64,000 nt of DNA from positions 109,754 through 173,753 of the forward strand of contig NZ_AZUY01000008.1 of NCBI RefSeq assembly GCF_000513935.1, read 5' to 3'. The notes under the pieces are model-generated. The model saw nothing but the letters and a program-made list of their open reading frames with translations, was not told the origin of the DNA and did no database searches. How positions within the stretch are numbered: the first letter of the stretch is position 1; every line of letters begins with the position of its first letter. The DNA is from Mesorhizobium sp. WSM3626 (GTDB lineage Bacteria; Pseudomonadota; Alphaproteobacteria; Rhizobiales; Rhizobiaceae). Both the position numbers and the translations under genes were made by a program. Below, one piece after another: positions 25,389-33,823 of this stretch.

Positions 25389-25984
25389 CAGGGGTTCGTC
25401 GCTCCCGATTTCGACGCATCCGATTTCGGCGGTGGTGTGATCGACATCACGACGCGTTTGCCAGCGCATGGATCAACCTGGGCCAGCCCGGTTTTCATCT
25501 GCACGACGAGTTTGCAGCCGACCAGGACATTGTCGTTTTGCGAGAGCACCACCTTCTGACCCGAAAGCACCAGAACCTGGGTCTTCATGTCGAAGCTGCC
25601 TTGATCGGCGGTGGCGACCTGCGCATCCGACTTGATGTAGACCTTGTCGGAGATCTCCAGGTGATCGATGTTGGCGGAGCCGGTCATCGCCGCACCTGCC
25701 GCTTCCGACCCCTTGGCAGCGGCATTGGGATCCTTCACGTAATAGACCGTCATCTTGCCGGCCTTCATCAACGTCGGCCCCTGGACGACGCTGACATTGC
25801 CTGTGAAGATGGCGACACTCTCGGCCTGACGAACCTCCAGCTTGTCGCTTTCGATCTGGATCGGCTTGTCGCCGGACAGTTTGAGACCTGATTGGGTGGT
25901 GGACTGCGCCAGTGACGGCACCAGTCCGAGCAGCAGCAACGCCGAAGTTGCAGCCGCGAGCCGCGTCGAACTACTGAGCCGCAT
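25388..25984 (-). CDS. lptA: LPS transport periplasmic protein LptA
   Basis: 198 aa, signal peptide ([19 protein letters not shown]). The OstA/LptA beta-jellyroll is seen in [40 protein letters not shown] and [19 protein letters not shown]. It forms the periplasmic bridge that carries LPS between LptC and LptD. It overlaps lptC by 14 bases and lptB by one. A short Pro/Ser/Lys tail ends the protein. Confidence 0.95.
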   Translation of the reverse strand: MRLSSSTRLAAATSALLLLGLVPSLAQSTTQSGLKLSGDKPIQIESDKLEVRQAESVAIFTGNVSVVQGPTLMKAGKMTVYYVKDPNAAAKGSEAAGAAMTGSANIDHLEISDKVYIKSDAQVATADQGSFDMKTQVLVLSGQKVVLSQNDNVLVGCKLVVQMKTGLAQVDPCAGKRVVMSITPPPKSDASKSGATNP

Positions 25985-26684
25985 TGGTTTCTCCGCTGTT
26001 TCCCTCTGCCGTCTTCATGGCGGCGGAATCGATGTTGACGCGCACTTTATTCTCAAAAACCAGAACCTTGCCATTGTCCTGGACCGACATCGTATTCGCC
26101 GTGATCCGCGACCCGTCATGGCTGACGTCGACCGGATCGCCCGTCTTCATAGTGCCTTTGCCCATGTCGAGGAAGACCGATTTGAACTTGGCTTGCATGC
26201 CGTCGGTCGTGGTGATGATAACGTCGCTGGTCAGGTTCATCGTGTTGCCGTCGCGATCGTAGGTACCGTGCGAGGCTTTTACCGCGGCGACATTGTCTGG
26301 CGCGATCGGCACCTTGGCGTCGATGCCTTCGAGTTCGATGATGCCTTGCGTGCTCACATCCTGTATCGCCCGCAGCGCCGTCATCGAATAAGGCTGCTTC
26401 TGCTTGGTGAAACCGTTGAGTTTGGGATTGGCCATCACCAGCTTGCCGTTGGAGAAGGCGGTGCCTTCGGCCTGCACCGCGACGGAGACGGGCGCGGCGA
26501 AATAGGAATAGACCGGGAAGGCCACGGCGATCAACGCCGCGGCCAAGGGCACGGCGAATTTGAGCACGCGCACGCGGCGCGAATGACGCTGGGCGCGGTC
26601 GAAAGCTTCGCCCCGCGTCCAGCCATCCGCCGGGGGAGCCAACTCCGTCTCCGGGCTGGTCGGTTCATTCGGTCGCGCTAACAT
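25971..26684 (-). CDS. lptC: LPS export system protein LptC
   Basis: 237 aa. An N-terminal cytoplasmic segment with RAQRHSRRVRVLK precedes one membrane helix (FAVPLAAALIAVAFPVYSYF). The periplasmic domain contains MANPKLNGFTKQKQPYSMTA, the conserved LptC motif. LptC joins LptBFG to LptA. First gene of lptC-lptA-lptB; the 352-base gap upstream holds its promoter. Confidence 0.93.
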   Translation of the reverse strand: MLARPNEPTSPETELAPPADGWTRGEAFDRAQRHSRRVRVLKFAVPLAAALIAVAFPVYSYFAAPVSVAVQAEGTAFSNGKLVMANPKLNGFTKQKQPYSMTALRAIQDVSTQGIIELEGIDAKVPIAPDNVAAVKASHGTYDRDGNTMNLTSDVIITTTDGMQAKFKSVFLDMGKGTMKTGDPVDVSHDGSRITANTMSVQDNGKVLVFENKVRVNIDSAAMKTAEGNSGETNAAQ

Positions 26685-27037
26685 GACTGCTTTCTTCCAA
26701 AACCCTGCCCAGGAGCCCCGCCTATAGGTGGGACGCCAGCGCCCTCACGCAAGCACAAGCCGACGAAAACCGCAAAAATGTGCCAGCTGCCGTGCACAAA
26801 CAAAACCGGGTCAGCGCAACAGCCAGTGCTTCATAGCAGAAATAGACGCCCTTGCGTCTTTTTTCATCACTGAAGTTCTTCGCACCTACCTTGCATCGCT
26901 CGCATAGGCCAGTCACAAAAAAGACAGCATATGGACCGTCGCGCGCAGATCGCCGTGCCATGTGCGGGACGGAACTGCTTCCCGATGAAGACATCATGGT
27001 CTAAAAGCGTCTGTTCCCGCTGACTGTGAGGCTGACG
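26685..27037. other. 353-base divergent intergenic region (lptC / sppA)
   Basis: Contains the promoters of the diverging lptC and sppA genes. I see no open reading frame with coding character, no hairpin terminator and no repeat. A stretch near 26860-26885 is less GC-rich (TTTTTTCATCACTGAAG). Confidence 0.4.
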
Positions 27038-27994
27038 ATGGCATTGAGAGCCGACGACCTGATCGACCGCCGCCGCTTGCGGCGCAAACTGACTTTCTGG
27101 CGTGTTGCGGCCTTTGGCATCGTGGCGCTCGGCGTGATTGCGCTGTCGACCTGGTTCTATGGCGACGATTTCGGGGGCTCTGCCGTCGACCACATCGCCA
27201 AGGTCAGGGTCGAAGGCACCATCACCGAGGACGACGAACTGATCAAGCGGCTGGAGACCATCCGCCAGTCGCCGAAAGTAAAAGGCGTGATCCTGGTGGT
27301 CGATTCTCCTGGCGGCACGACCGTCGGCGGGGAGTCGATCTACGAGGAGGTGCGCAAGCTCGCCGCCGACAAGCCTGTCGTGGCCGAGGTCGGCACGCTC
27401 GCCGCGTCGGCGGGCTACATGATCGCCAGTGCCGCCGACCATATCGTCGCCCGCAAAACCTCGATCGTCGGCTCGATCGGCGTGCTGATCCAGTATCCCG
27501 ACGTCAGCGGTCTGATGGACAAGCTCGGCGTCAAGCTGGAGGAGGTGAAATCCTCGCCGCTGAAAGCCTCACCCTCGCCCTTCAAGCCGACCAATGACGA
27601 CGAACGCGCCATGGTCCGCAAGCTCATCCTCGACAGCTACGACTGGTTCGTCGGCATCGTCGCGGAACGCCGCAAGATGACCCACGAACAGGCGCTGGCG
27701 CTCGCCGACGGTTCGATCTTCACCGGCCGCCAGGGTGTTGCCAACGGGCTGATCGACGCCGTCGGCGGCGAGTCCGTGGCGATCGACTGGCTGGCGACCA
27801 AGGGTGTCGATGCCAAACTCAAGGTGGTCGAGTGGAAGGACACGGAACGGCGCGGCGGTTTCCTGTGGTCGAAGGCGATGGCACGCACGGTCGCCGGCGC
27901 GCTCGGCCTGCCGGACTCCGGCGGCGACGTCATCCATGAACTTGGCGCCGACCGCTTGTTTCTTGACGGTCTCGTTTCCGTCTGGCACCCTTGA
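27038..27994 (+). CDS. sppA: signal peptide peptidase SppA (S49)
   Basis: 318 aa from the ATG at 27038 (a GTG 12 bases earlier is possible). One N-terminal membrane helix (VAAFGIVALGVIALSTWFY). The S49 core: VKGVILVVDSPGGTTVGGES, then the nucleophile region GTLAASAGYMIASAAD and SIVGSIGVLIQYPDV. It digests signal peptides left in the membrane. Single-domain form, as in alphaproteobacteria. Followed by ihfB, the standard order. Confidence 0.95.
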   Translation: MALRADDLIDRRRLRRKLTFWRVAAFGIVALGVIALSTWFYGDDFGGSAVDHIAKVRVEGTITEDDELIKRLETIRQSPKVKGVILVVDSPGGTTVGGESIYEEVRKLAADKPVVAEVGTLAASAGYMIASAADHIVARKTSIVGSIGVLIQYPDVSGLMDKLGVKLEEVKSSPLKASPSPFKPTNDDERAMVRKLILDSYDWFVGIVAERRKMTHEQALALADGSIFTGRQGVANGLIDAVGGESVAIDWLATKGVDAKLKVVEWKDTERRGGFLWSKAMARTVAGALGLPDSGGDVIHELGADRLFLDGLVSVWHP

Positions 27995-28073
27995 GACGCG
28001 TTGGGACAGCTGAAAAAGCAAATAAAATCATCCTGATAATTTTGGCCGAACTGCTTTCACGGGGACCCGTCTG

Positions 28074-28358
28074 ATGATCAAGTCCGAGCTTGTGCAGATT
28101 ATTGCCACGCGCAATCCGCATCTTTTCCTGCGCGACGTCGAAAACATCGTCGGCGCGATCTTCGATGAAATCACTGACGCGCTTGCCGAGGGCAACCGGG
28201 TCGAATTGCGCGGTTTCGGCGCTTTTTCGGTGAAGAACCGACCTGCCCGCACCGGCCGCAACCCGCGCACCGGCGAATCCGTCGAGGTCGAGGAGAAATG
28301 GGTGCCGTTCTTCAAGACCGGCAAGGAACTGCGTGAAAGGCTGAACGGCGGCAAGTAG
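28074..28358 (+). CDS. ihfB: integration host factor beta subunit
   Basis: 94 aa. The N-terminal [20 protein letters not shown], the central [20 protein letters not shown] and the DNA-intercalating arm [20 protein letters not shown] identify IHF-beta. It bends DNA at promoters, including many sigma-54-dependent ones. Sits in sppA-ihfB-lapA, conserved in alphaproteobacteria. Confidence 0.97.
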   Translation: MIKSELVQIIATRNPHLFLRDVENIVGAIFDEITDALAEGNRVELRGFGAFSVKNRPARTGRNPRTGESVEVEEKWVPFFKTGKELRERLNGGK

Positions 28359-28398
28359 CCGGACGGCTTGTCCCGGCCCGCTTGCGACGGAAAATATC

Positions 28399-28788
28399 AT
28401 GCTCAACCGCTTCCTACTTATCGTGATCTTCGTGCCCCTGGCGATCATCCTGATCGCTTTGGCCGTCGCCAACCGCGAACTCGTCGCCTTCACGCTGGAC
28501 CCGTTCAATCCCGGCAATCCGAAGCTGACGCTGACCTTGCCGCTGTTTATTTTCCTGTTCCTGGCGCTCGCCGTCGGCATGGTCGTCGGCAGCCTGGCGA
28601 CATGGGTCAAGCAGGGCCGCTACCGCAAGCTGGCGCGCCAGCGCGCCGTCGAGGCGGAAAACCTGCGCCAGGCGGTCCGCGCGCCTTCAGTGCCGCAAGC
28701 CCCGGTCCAAGGGTCGGCCCCAGGGTCAGCCCCAGGGTCAGCCCCAGGGTCAGCCCCAGGGTCAGCATTGCCGAAGCCCACCAATTGA
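28399..28788 (+). CDS. LapA-domain (DUF1049) membrane protein
   Basis: 129 aa. Two membrane helices (FLLIVIFVPLAIILIALAVA and LPLFIFLFLALAVGMVVGSL) with NRELVAFTLDPFNP between them, then the basic WVKQGRYRKLARQRAVEAE helix: the LapA (lipopolysaccharide assembly A) layout. The C-terminus carries a run of Gly-Ser-Ala-Pro units made by a 12-base tandem repeat. It lies 40 bp behind ihfB. Confidence 0.85.
   Translation: MLNRFLLIVIFVPLAIILIALAVANRELVAFTLDPFNPGNPKLTLTLPLFIFLFLALAVGMVVGSLATWVKQGRYRKLARQRAVEAENLRQAVRAPSVPQAPVQGSAPGSAPGSAPGSAPGSALPKPTN
28707..28766 (+). repeat. 12-base tandem repeat inside the lapA-like gene
   Basis: Four identical units CCCAGGGTCAGC run from 28719 to 28766, preceded by a degenerate unit CCAAGGGTCGGC. 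Each adds Gly-Ser-Ala-Pro to the cytoplasmic tail without breaking the frame. Unit number may vary between strains. Confidence 0.9.
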
Positions 28789-28824
28789 AGCGTGGGCCGG
28801 CGCATTTTTTTTCACGGAGCCTTT

Positions 28825-29790
28825 ATGCTGACCATTTCGGCCGCGGAGGTCGATCGTGCGCTGACCTTTCCTGGACTGGTCGAGACGCTGCGCACGGCAT
28901 TTCGCGAGGGCGCGGTGCAGCCGGTCAGGCATCATCACGCGGTCGAAAGGCCTGACGGTGCGGCGTCGACCCTGCTGCTGATGCCGGCCTGGACCGACTT
29001 TCAAGCCGCGGGCGGTTCCGCCGGCGGCCATATCGGAGTCAAGATCGTCACCGTCTCGCCCGACAACAACACCATCGGCAAGCCCGCCGTGATGGGGCTC
29101 TACCTCCTGCTCGACGGCGGCACCGGCGAACCGGAAGCCCTGATCGACGGCCAGCGGCTGACGCAGTGGCGCACGGCCTGCGCCTCGGCGCTCGCGGCGT
29201 CCTATCTCGCCCGTGACGATGCCTCGCGGCTGCTGGTGGTCGGCGCCGGCGCGCTGTCACCCTTCCTGGCCAAGGCGCACAGCGCCGTGCGGCCAATCAA
29301 GACCATCCGCATCTGGAATCGCACCTCGGCCAACGCCGAGAAAGTCGCGGCCGATCTGTGCGCCGAGGGCTTCGCGGCCAGCGCGGCGACCGATCTCGAT
29401 GCCGAGCTTGGCCAGGCCGACATAGTCTCCTCGGCGACAATCACCACCACGCCGCTGATCAAGGGTGCGCTTCTGCGGCCGGGAACCCATGTCGATCTGG
29501 TTGGCGGCTTCACCCCGACGATGCGCGAAAGCGATGACGATGCGATCATGCGCGCCCGCGTCTATGTCGACACACGCGCCGGCGCCACCAAGGAGGCCGG
29601 CGACATCGTCCAGCCACTGGCCTCCGGCGTGCTGAAGCCGGAAGCCATCGTCGCCGACCTGCACGAACTGGCGCGCGGCCAAAGGGAAGGCCGCGGCAGC
29701 CCTGACGAGATCACGCTGTTCAAGTCGGTTGGCGCGGCACTCGAGGACTTGGCCGCCGGCATTGCCGTCTACAAGGCGCTCAGGGGCTAA
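28825..29790 (+). CDS. ornithine cyclodeaminase / mu-crystallin family protein
   Basis: 321 aa from the ATG at 28825, preceded by CGGAG. Family features: VQPVRHHHAVERPDG (substrate side), GGHIGVKIVTVSPDN with the conserved Lys, then a Rossmann nucleotide-binding region LLVVGAGALSPFLAKAHSAV and IRIWNRTSANAEKVA. TATTTPLIKG-like and VGGFTPTMRESDDD segments follow. It may be an ornithine cyclodeaminase or a related imine/amino-acid reductase; the substrate is undecided. Confidence 0.9.
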   Translation: MLTISAAEVDRALTFPGLVETLRTAFREGAVQPVRHHHAVERPDGAASTLLLMPAWTDFQAAGGSAGGHIGVKIVTVSPDNNTIGKPAVMGLYLLLDGGTGEPEALIDGQRLTQWRTACASALAASYLARDDASRLLVVGAGALSPFLAKAHSAVRPIKTIRIWNRTSANAEKVAADLCAEGFAASAATDLDAELGQADIVSSATITTTPLIKGALLRPGTHVDLVGGFTPTMRESDDDAIMRARVYVDTRAGATKEAGDIVQPLASGVLKPEAIVADLHELARGQREGRGSPDEITLFKSVGAALEDLAAGIAVYKALRG

Positions 29791-29792
29791 TC

Positions 29793-30104
29793 ATCATTGG
29801 CGCGCCGCTGGATGTCGCGGCGGTCGCCTGCCCGGGACTGCTCGCATGGTTGCTGCGCGAGGATCGGCCGGCGTTCTGGTTCGCACTCGGCGCCACCTTG
29901 CTCTATGCGCTATCCCTGGTGCTTTGGTTCGTTCTCGTCAAACCGGCCAATAACGTTCTCGCCACCTGGGTGCCGGGCCCGATTCCGGACAATTTCGAAG
30001 CCATACGGCTGCGCTGGGAGACCGGCCACATGGCCGTCACGGCGGCCAAGGCTGTCGGCTTCGTTTCGCTGGTTGTCGCCCTGCTTTCGATCGTGCGTGG
30101 CTGA
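29793..30104 (+). pseudogene. N-terminally truncated DUF1772-like membrane protein
   Basis: An open frame directly behind the cyclodeaminase gene encodes GLLAWLLREDRPAFWFALG, a membrane helix, and the coherent C-terminal half PANNVLATWVPGPIPDNFEA...LRWETGHMAVTAAKAVGFVS. This resembles the second half of DUF1772 proteins. No ATG or GTG lies in frame upstream, only a TTG at 29850, and the first two helices are missing. Likely a remnant; a short functional product from the TTG is possible. Confidence 0.5.
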
Positions 30105-30194
30105 GCCATCCGCAACCGCAATGTCGCGCGGGTTTGTTGCGCCGATGGGCATAGCTGTGGCAGAAGCGGGCCGAACCGCCGGAGAAGCTGCCTC

Positions 30195-31283
30195 TTGAAG
30201 TCTTTTCGCGACAAACGCCGCGACGGCCGACCGCACCCAGCGAAGAGCGGGACCGTACAGCCGCGCCAGGCCGAGAACCGTTCCGCGGTCAAGCCAGATG
30301 CCAGGCCGCGCGAACAACACAATGTGAAACCGGAAAACCAGTTCGAGCCGAAATCCGCGCCGCGCATCCTCGCCCGCCGCGAAGGCGCCCTGCCCGCTGA
30401 GCACCTTCCGGTAATCCTCGAAGTAGCTCCCAACGCAGATTACGCGCTGCTCGACAGCGGTGCCGGCCAAAAGCTTGAACAATACGGTCCCTACCGCATC
30501 GTGCGGCCCGAGGGCCAGGCGATCTGGCAGAAGGCTCTGCCGGCAAGGGACTGGGAGCGGGCCGACGCGATCTTCACCGGAGACACCGACGAGGAGGGCA
30601 TCGGCCGCTGGCGTTTTCCCAAGACACCGCTCGGCGAAACCTGGCCGATGAAGCATGACGGCATTGACTATCTCGGCCGTTTCACCTCGTTTCGCCATGT
30701 CGGCGTCTTTCCCGAGCAGGCCTCGCACTGGGACCATATGGCGGACCTGATCGCTGCGGCCAGGCGCCCCGTCAAGGTGCTCAACTTGTTCGGCTATACC
30801 GGCCTTGCCTCGCTGGTGGCGGCGCGCGCGGGTGCGGAGGTCACCCATGTCGACGCCTCGAAGAAGGCGATCGGCTGGGCGCGGGAGAACCAGGAGATGG
30901 CCGGTCTTGGCGCCAAGCCGATCCGCTGGATCGTCGACGACGCGGTGAAGTTCGCCGAACGCGAGGAGCGTCGCGGCAGCCGCTACGACATCATCCTCTT
31001 CGACCCGCCGGCCTATGGCCGCGGCCCCAAGGGCGAAGTGTGGCAGTTGTTCGAGGACCTGCCTGATTTGACGGACCTCTGTCGCTCGATCCTGACCCCA
31101 AAACCGCTTGCCGTGGTTCTGACCGCCTATTCGATCCGTGCCTCCTTCTTCGCCATCCACGCTCTGATGCGCGACACCTTTGCCGGCATGGGCGGCAAGG
31201 TTGAATCGGGCGAGCTGATCATCCGTGAAAAGTCCGTCGGCCGGGCGCTTTCGACTTCACTGTTTTCGCGCTGGGTGGCCTGA
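30195..31283 (+). CDS. class I SAM-dependent methyltransferase, RlmI/RlmK-like
   Basis: 362 aa from a TTG start with GGAGAAG upstream. The first 65 residues are basic and disordered (RDKRRDGRPHPAKSG...), suited to RNA binding. The methyltransferase fold shows VLNLFGYTGLASLVAARAGA (SAM motif I), THVDASKKAIGWARENQE (motif II) and YDIILFDPPAYGRGPKGEVW (motif IV). This resembles 23S rRNA methyltransferases of the RlmI/RlmK type. The TrmH-type gene follows after one base, so the two are probably one operon. Confidence 0.88.
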   Translation: MKSFRDKRRDGRPHPAKSGTVQPRQAENRSAVKPDARPREQHNVKPENQFEPKSAPRILARREGALPAEHLPVILEVAPNADYALLDSGAGQKLEQYGPYRIVRPEGQAIWQKALPARDWERADAIFTGDTDEEGIGRWRFPKTPLGETWPMKHDGIDYLGRFTSFRHVGVFPEQASHWDHMADLIAAARRPVKVLNLFGYTGLASLVAARAGAEVTHVDASKKAIGWARENQEMAGLGAKPIRWIVDDAVKFAEREERRGSRYDIILFDPPAYGRGPKGEVWQLFEDLPDLTDLCRSILTPKPLAVVLTAYSIRASFFAIHALMRDTFAGMGGKVESGELIIREKSVGRALSTSLFSRWVA

Positions 31284-31284
31284 C

Positions 31285-32142
31285 ATGAACGAACGGCATG
31301 TCGGCGCACCAGGCCAGGTGAAGGAAGTCACCAGCCTTGCCAATCCGCTGGTCAAGGACATCAAGGCACTTGCCTTGAAGAAATTCCGCGACCAGCAGAA
31401 CGCCTTCATGGCCGAGGGGCTGAAGCTGGTCATCGATGCGCTCGATTTGGGCTGGCAGATCAGGACGCTTGTTTTCGCCAAGGCCGGACGCGGCAACGCG
31501 GCCGTGGAAAAGGTCGCGGCGCGCACGGTTGCCGCCGGCGGCACCGTGCTCGAAGTGTCGGAAAAGGTGCTTGTCGCCATCACCCGCCGCGACAATCCGC
31601 AAATGGTGGTCGGCGTCTTCTCGCAAAAATTCCTGGCCCTGAAGGACATCCGTGCCGACAATGGCGATGTCTGGGTGGCGCTCGACCGGGTGCGCGATCC
31701 AGGCAATCTCGGCACCGTCATCCGCACCGTCGATGCCGTCGGCGCCAGGGGCGTCATTCTGGTCGGCGATACCACCGATCCGTTTTCTGTGGAAACTGTA
31801 CGCGCCACCATGGGTTCCATTTTCGCCGTGCCAGTGGCGAAGGCAACGACCGAGGCATTCCTGGCCTGGCGCGGCGGCTTTTCGGGTCTCGTTGCCGGCA
31901 CGCATCTGAAAGGCGCGGTCGACTACCGCTCGGTCGATTTCTCCCGCGGGCCGGTGCTGCTGATGATGGGCAACGAGCAGCAGGGCTTGCCCGAAAGCCT
32001 GGCGGCAAGCTGTGACAGGCTGCTCAGGATTCCGCAGGCGGGCCGCGCCGATTCGCTCAATCTCGCGGTCGCCACCGGCATCATGCTGTTCGAGATCAGG
32101 CGCGGTGCGTTGAAACTCGAACCAATCCCGGACCAGCAATGA
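31285..32142 (+). CDS. TrmH/SpoU-family RNA 2'-O-methyltransferase
   Basis: 285 aa from the ATG at 31285. An N-terminal substrate-binding part (SLANPLVKDIKALALKKFRD) precedes the SPOUT domain: VWVALDRVRDPGNLGTVIRT, PVLLMMGNEQQGLPESLAAS and LRIPQAGRADSLNLAVATGI, the three knot motifs. It methylates a ribose of rRNA or tRNA; the site is unknown. lspA follows 13 bases later. Confidence 0.93.
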   Translation: MNERHVGAPGQVKEVTSLANPLVKDIKALALKKFRDQQNAFMAEGLKLVIDALDLGWQIRTLVFAKAGRGNAAVEKVAARTVAAGGTVLEVSEKVLVAITRRDNPQMVVGVFSQKFLALKDIRADNGDVWVALDRVRDPGNLGTVIRTVDAVGARGVILVGDTTDPFSVETVRATMGSIFAVPVAKATTEAFLAWRGGFSGLVAGTHLKGAVDYRSVDFSRGPVLLMMGNEQQGLPESLAASCDRLLRIPQAGRADSLNLAVATGIMLFEIRRGALKLEPIPDQQ

Positions 32143-32155
32143 GGGTTGCCCAATC

Positions 32156-32638
32156 GTGAAATCATGGTCTCCTTACGCGCTGCTCGTCATCGTGGCCATC
32201 GCGCTCGACCAATGGATAAAGGCACTGGTCGAGGCCGGCCTGCCCTTCCAGGAAAAGCTAGACCTCCTGCCCTTCCTGGCGCTGTTTCGCACCTATAATA
32301 CGGGCATCGCCTTCTCGATGTTCTCCTCCTTCGGCGATACCGGTCTCGTGGTCATCGCCGTGCTGGTCGTCGCCTTCGTGCTTTACCTCGCCACGCGCAC
32401 GCCATCGGGCCATGTCATCGCCCGCATCGGCTTTGCCCTGATCATCGGCGGCGCGCTGGGCAATCTGATCGATCGTGCCGTCTACGGCCATGTCATTGAT
32501 TACATCCTGTTTCACACGCCGGTCTGGTCCTTCGCCGTCTTCAACCTTGCGGACGCCTTCATTTCCGTGGGCGCGGCGCTGGTCGTCTTCGACGAACTCA
32601 TCGGCTGGCGGCGTGAACCCACGCCTTCGAACGATTGA
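32156..32638 (+). CDS. lspA: lipoprotein signal peptidase II
   Basis: 160 aa from a GTG start. Four membrane helices. The catalytic Asp residues are in IGGALGNLIDRAVYG and AVFNLADAFISVGAALV. Cleaves the signal peptide of prolipoproteins in the inner membrane. Downstream of the TrmH-type gene and probably co-transcribed with it. Confidence 0.97.
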   Translation: MKSWSPYALLVIVAIALDQWIKALVEAGLPFQEKLDLLPFLALFRTYNTGIAFSMFSSFGDTGLVVIAVLVVAFVLYLATRTPSGHVIARIGFALIIGGALGNLIDRAVYGHVIDYILFHTPVWSFAVFNLADAFISVGAALVVFDELIGWRREPTPSND

Positions 32639-32693
32639 CCCCACGCTGCCATCGCCGCACAGTCACACGCCAAGCAAGTTCGCGGAGAAAAAG

Positions 32694-33683
32694 ATGACCG
32701 AAACCTTCAAAGCCATCCTCGTTTCGCGCGATGCCGAGAAAAAACAGTCGGTCGCCGTGACCGATCTCACCGATGCCGATCTGATGGAGGGCGACGTTAC
32801 CATCGCGGTCGAGGCGACGACGGTGAACTACAAGGATGGACTGGCCATCTCGGGCAAGGCTCCGGTGATCCGCCGATGGCCGCTGGTGCCGGGCATCGAC
32901 CTTGCCGGCACCGTCATCTCCTCTTCCAATCCCGACTGGCGCAAGGGCGACAAGGTCATCCTGAATGGCTGGGGCGTTGGCGAAACCCATTTCGGCGCCT
33001 ATGCCGGGCGCGCCCGCGTGAAGGGCGACTGGCTGGTGCCTCTGCCGGAAGGCATGAGCGCGCATGATGCCATGGCGGTCGGCACCGCCGGCTACACGGC
33101 CATGCTCTGCGTCATGGCCCTGGAGCGGCACGGCATCCTGCCCGATCGCGGCCCTGTCGTGGTTACGGGCGCCGCCGGCGGCGTCGGTTCCGTCGCTGTC
33201 TCGATCCTGTCCAGCCTCGGCTACCATGTCATCGCCTCGACCGGCCGCAATGCCGAAAGCCCTTATCTGATCAACCTCGGCGCCGCCGAGGTGATATCGC
33301 GTGACGAGCTCAACCAGCCCGCCAAGCCGCTGGCCAAGGAGCGTTGGGCCGGCGGCATCGATTCGGTCGGCAGTCACACGCTGGCCAACGTCCTGTCGAT
33401 GACCTCCTATGGCGGCGCGGTCGCCGCCTGCGGCCTGGCCGGCGGCATGGATCTGCCGTCGAGCGTGGCACCCTTCATCCTGCGTGGCGTCTCCCTGCTC
33501 GGCATCGATTCAGTGATGGCACCGAAGGCCGTACGCCTCGAGGCGTGGCGGCGCATCGGTGCCGATCTCGATGTCGACAAGCTCGCCAGCCTGTCCACGA
33601 CCATCGGCTTCGACGGCATCATCGATGCGGCACACGACATCGTCGATGGCAAGATCCGCGGCCGTGTCGTCGTCGACATGTGA
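32694..33683 (+). CDS. acuI: acryloyl-CoA reductase / YhdH-type quinone oxidoreductase
   Basis: 329 aa from the ATG at 32694. A zinc-free MDR enzyme: TVNYKDGLAISGKAPVIRRW and PLVPGIDLAGTVISSSNPDW are typical of the YhdH/AcuI subgroup, and VVTGAAGGVGSVAVSILSSL is the NADPH-binding loop. AcuI reduces acryloyl-CoA to propionyl-CoA. The exact substrate here is inferred from subgroup membership. Confidence 0.88.
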   Translation: MTETFKAILVSRDAEKKQSVAVTDLTDADLMEGDVTIAVEATTVNYKDGLAISGKAPVIRRWPLVPGIDLAGTVISSSNPDWRKGDKVILNGWGVGETHFGAYAGRARVKGDWLVPLPEGMSAHDAMAVGTAGYTAMLCVMALERHGILPDRGPVVVTGAAGGVGSVAVSILSSLGYHVIASTGRNAESPYLINLGAAEVISRDELNQPAKPLAKERWAGGIDSVGSHTLANVLSMTSYGGAVAACGLAGGMDLPSSVAPFILRGVSLLGIDSVMAPKAVRLEAWRRIGADLDVDKLASLSTTIGFDGIIDAAHDIVDGKIRGRVVVDM

Positions 33684-33823
33684 CCCGTCGGGGTCGCGAC
33701 GCCGGACGGAATTGCCACATCAGCTGGCAAATCCGTCGCCGCCGAGGCAAAAACACCCAATCCGCTAAAATTCGAACGATCCCCCGCAATTTTCCATAAT
33801 CTCTGTCTGGCAAAGGATTTCGC

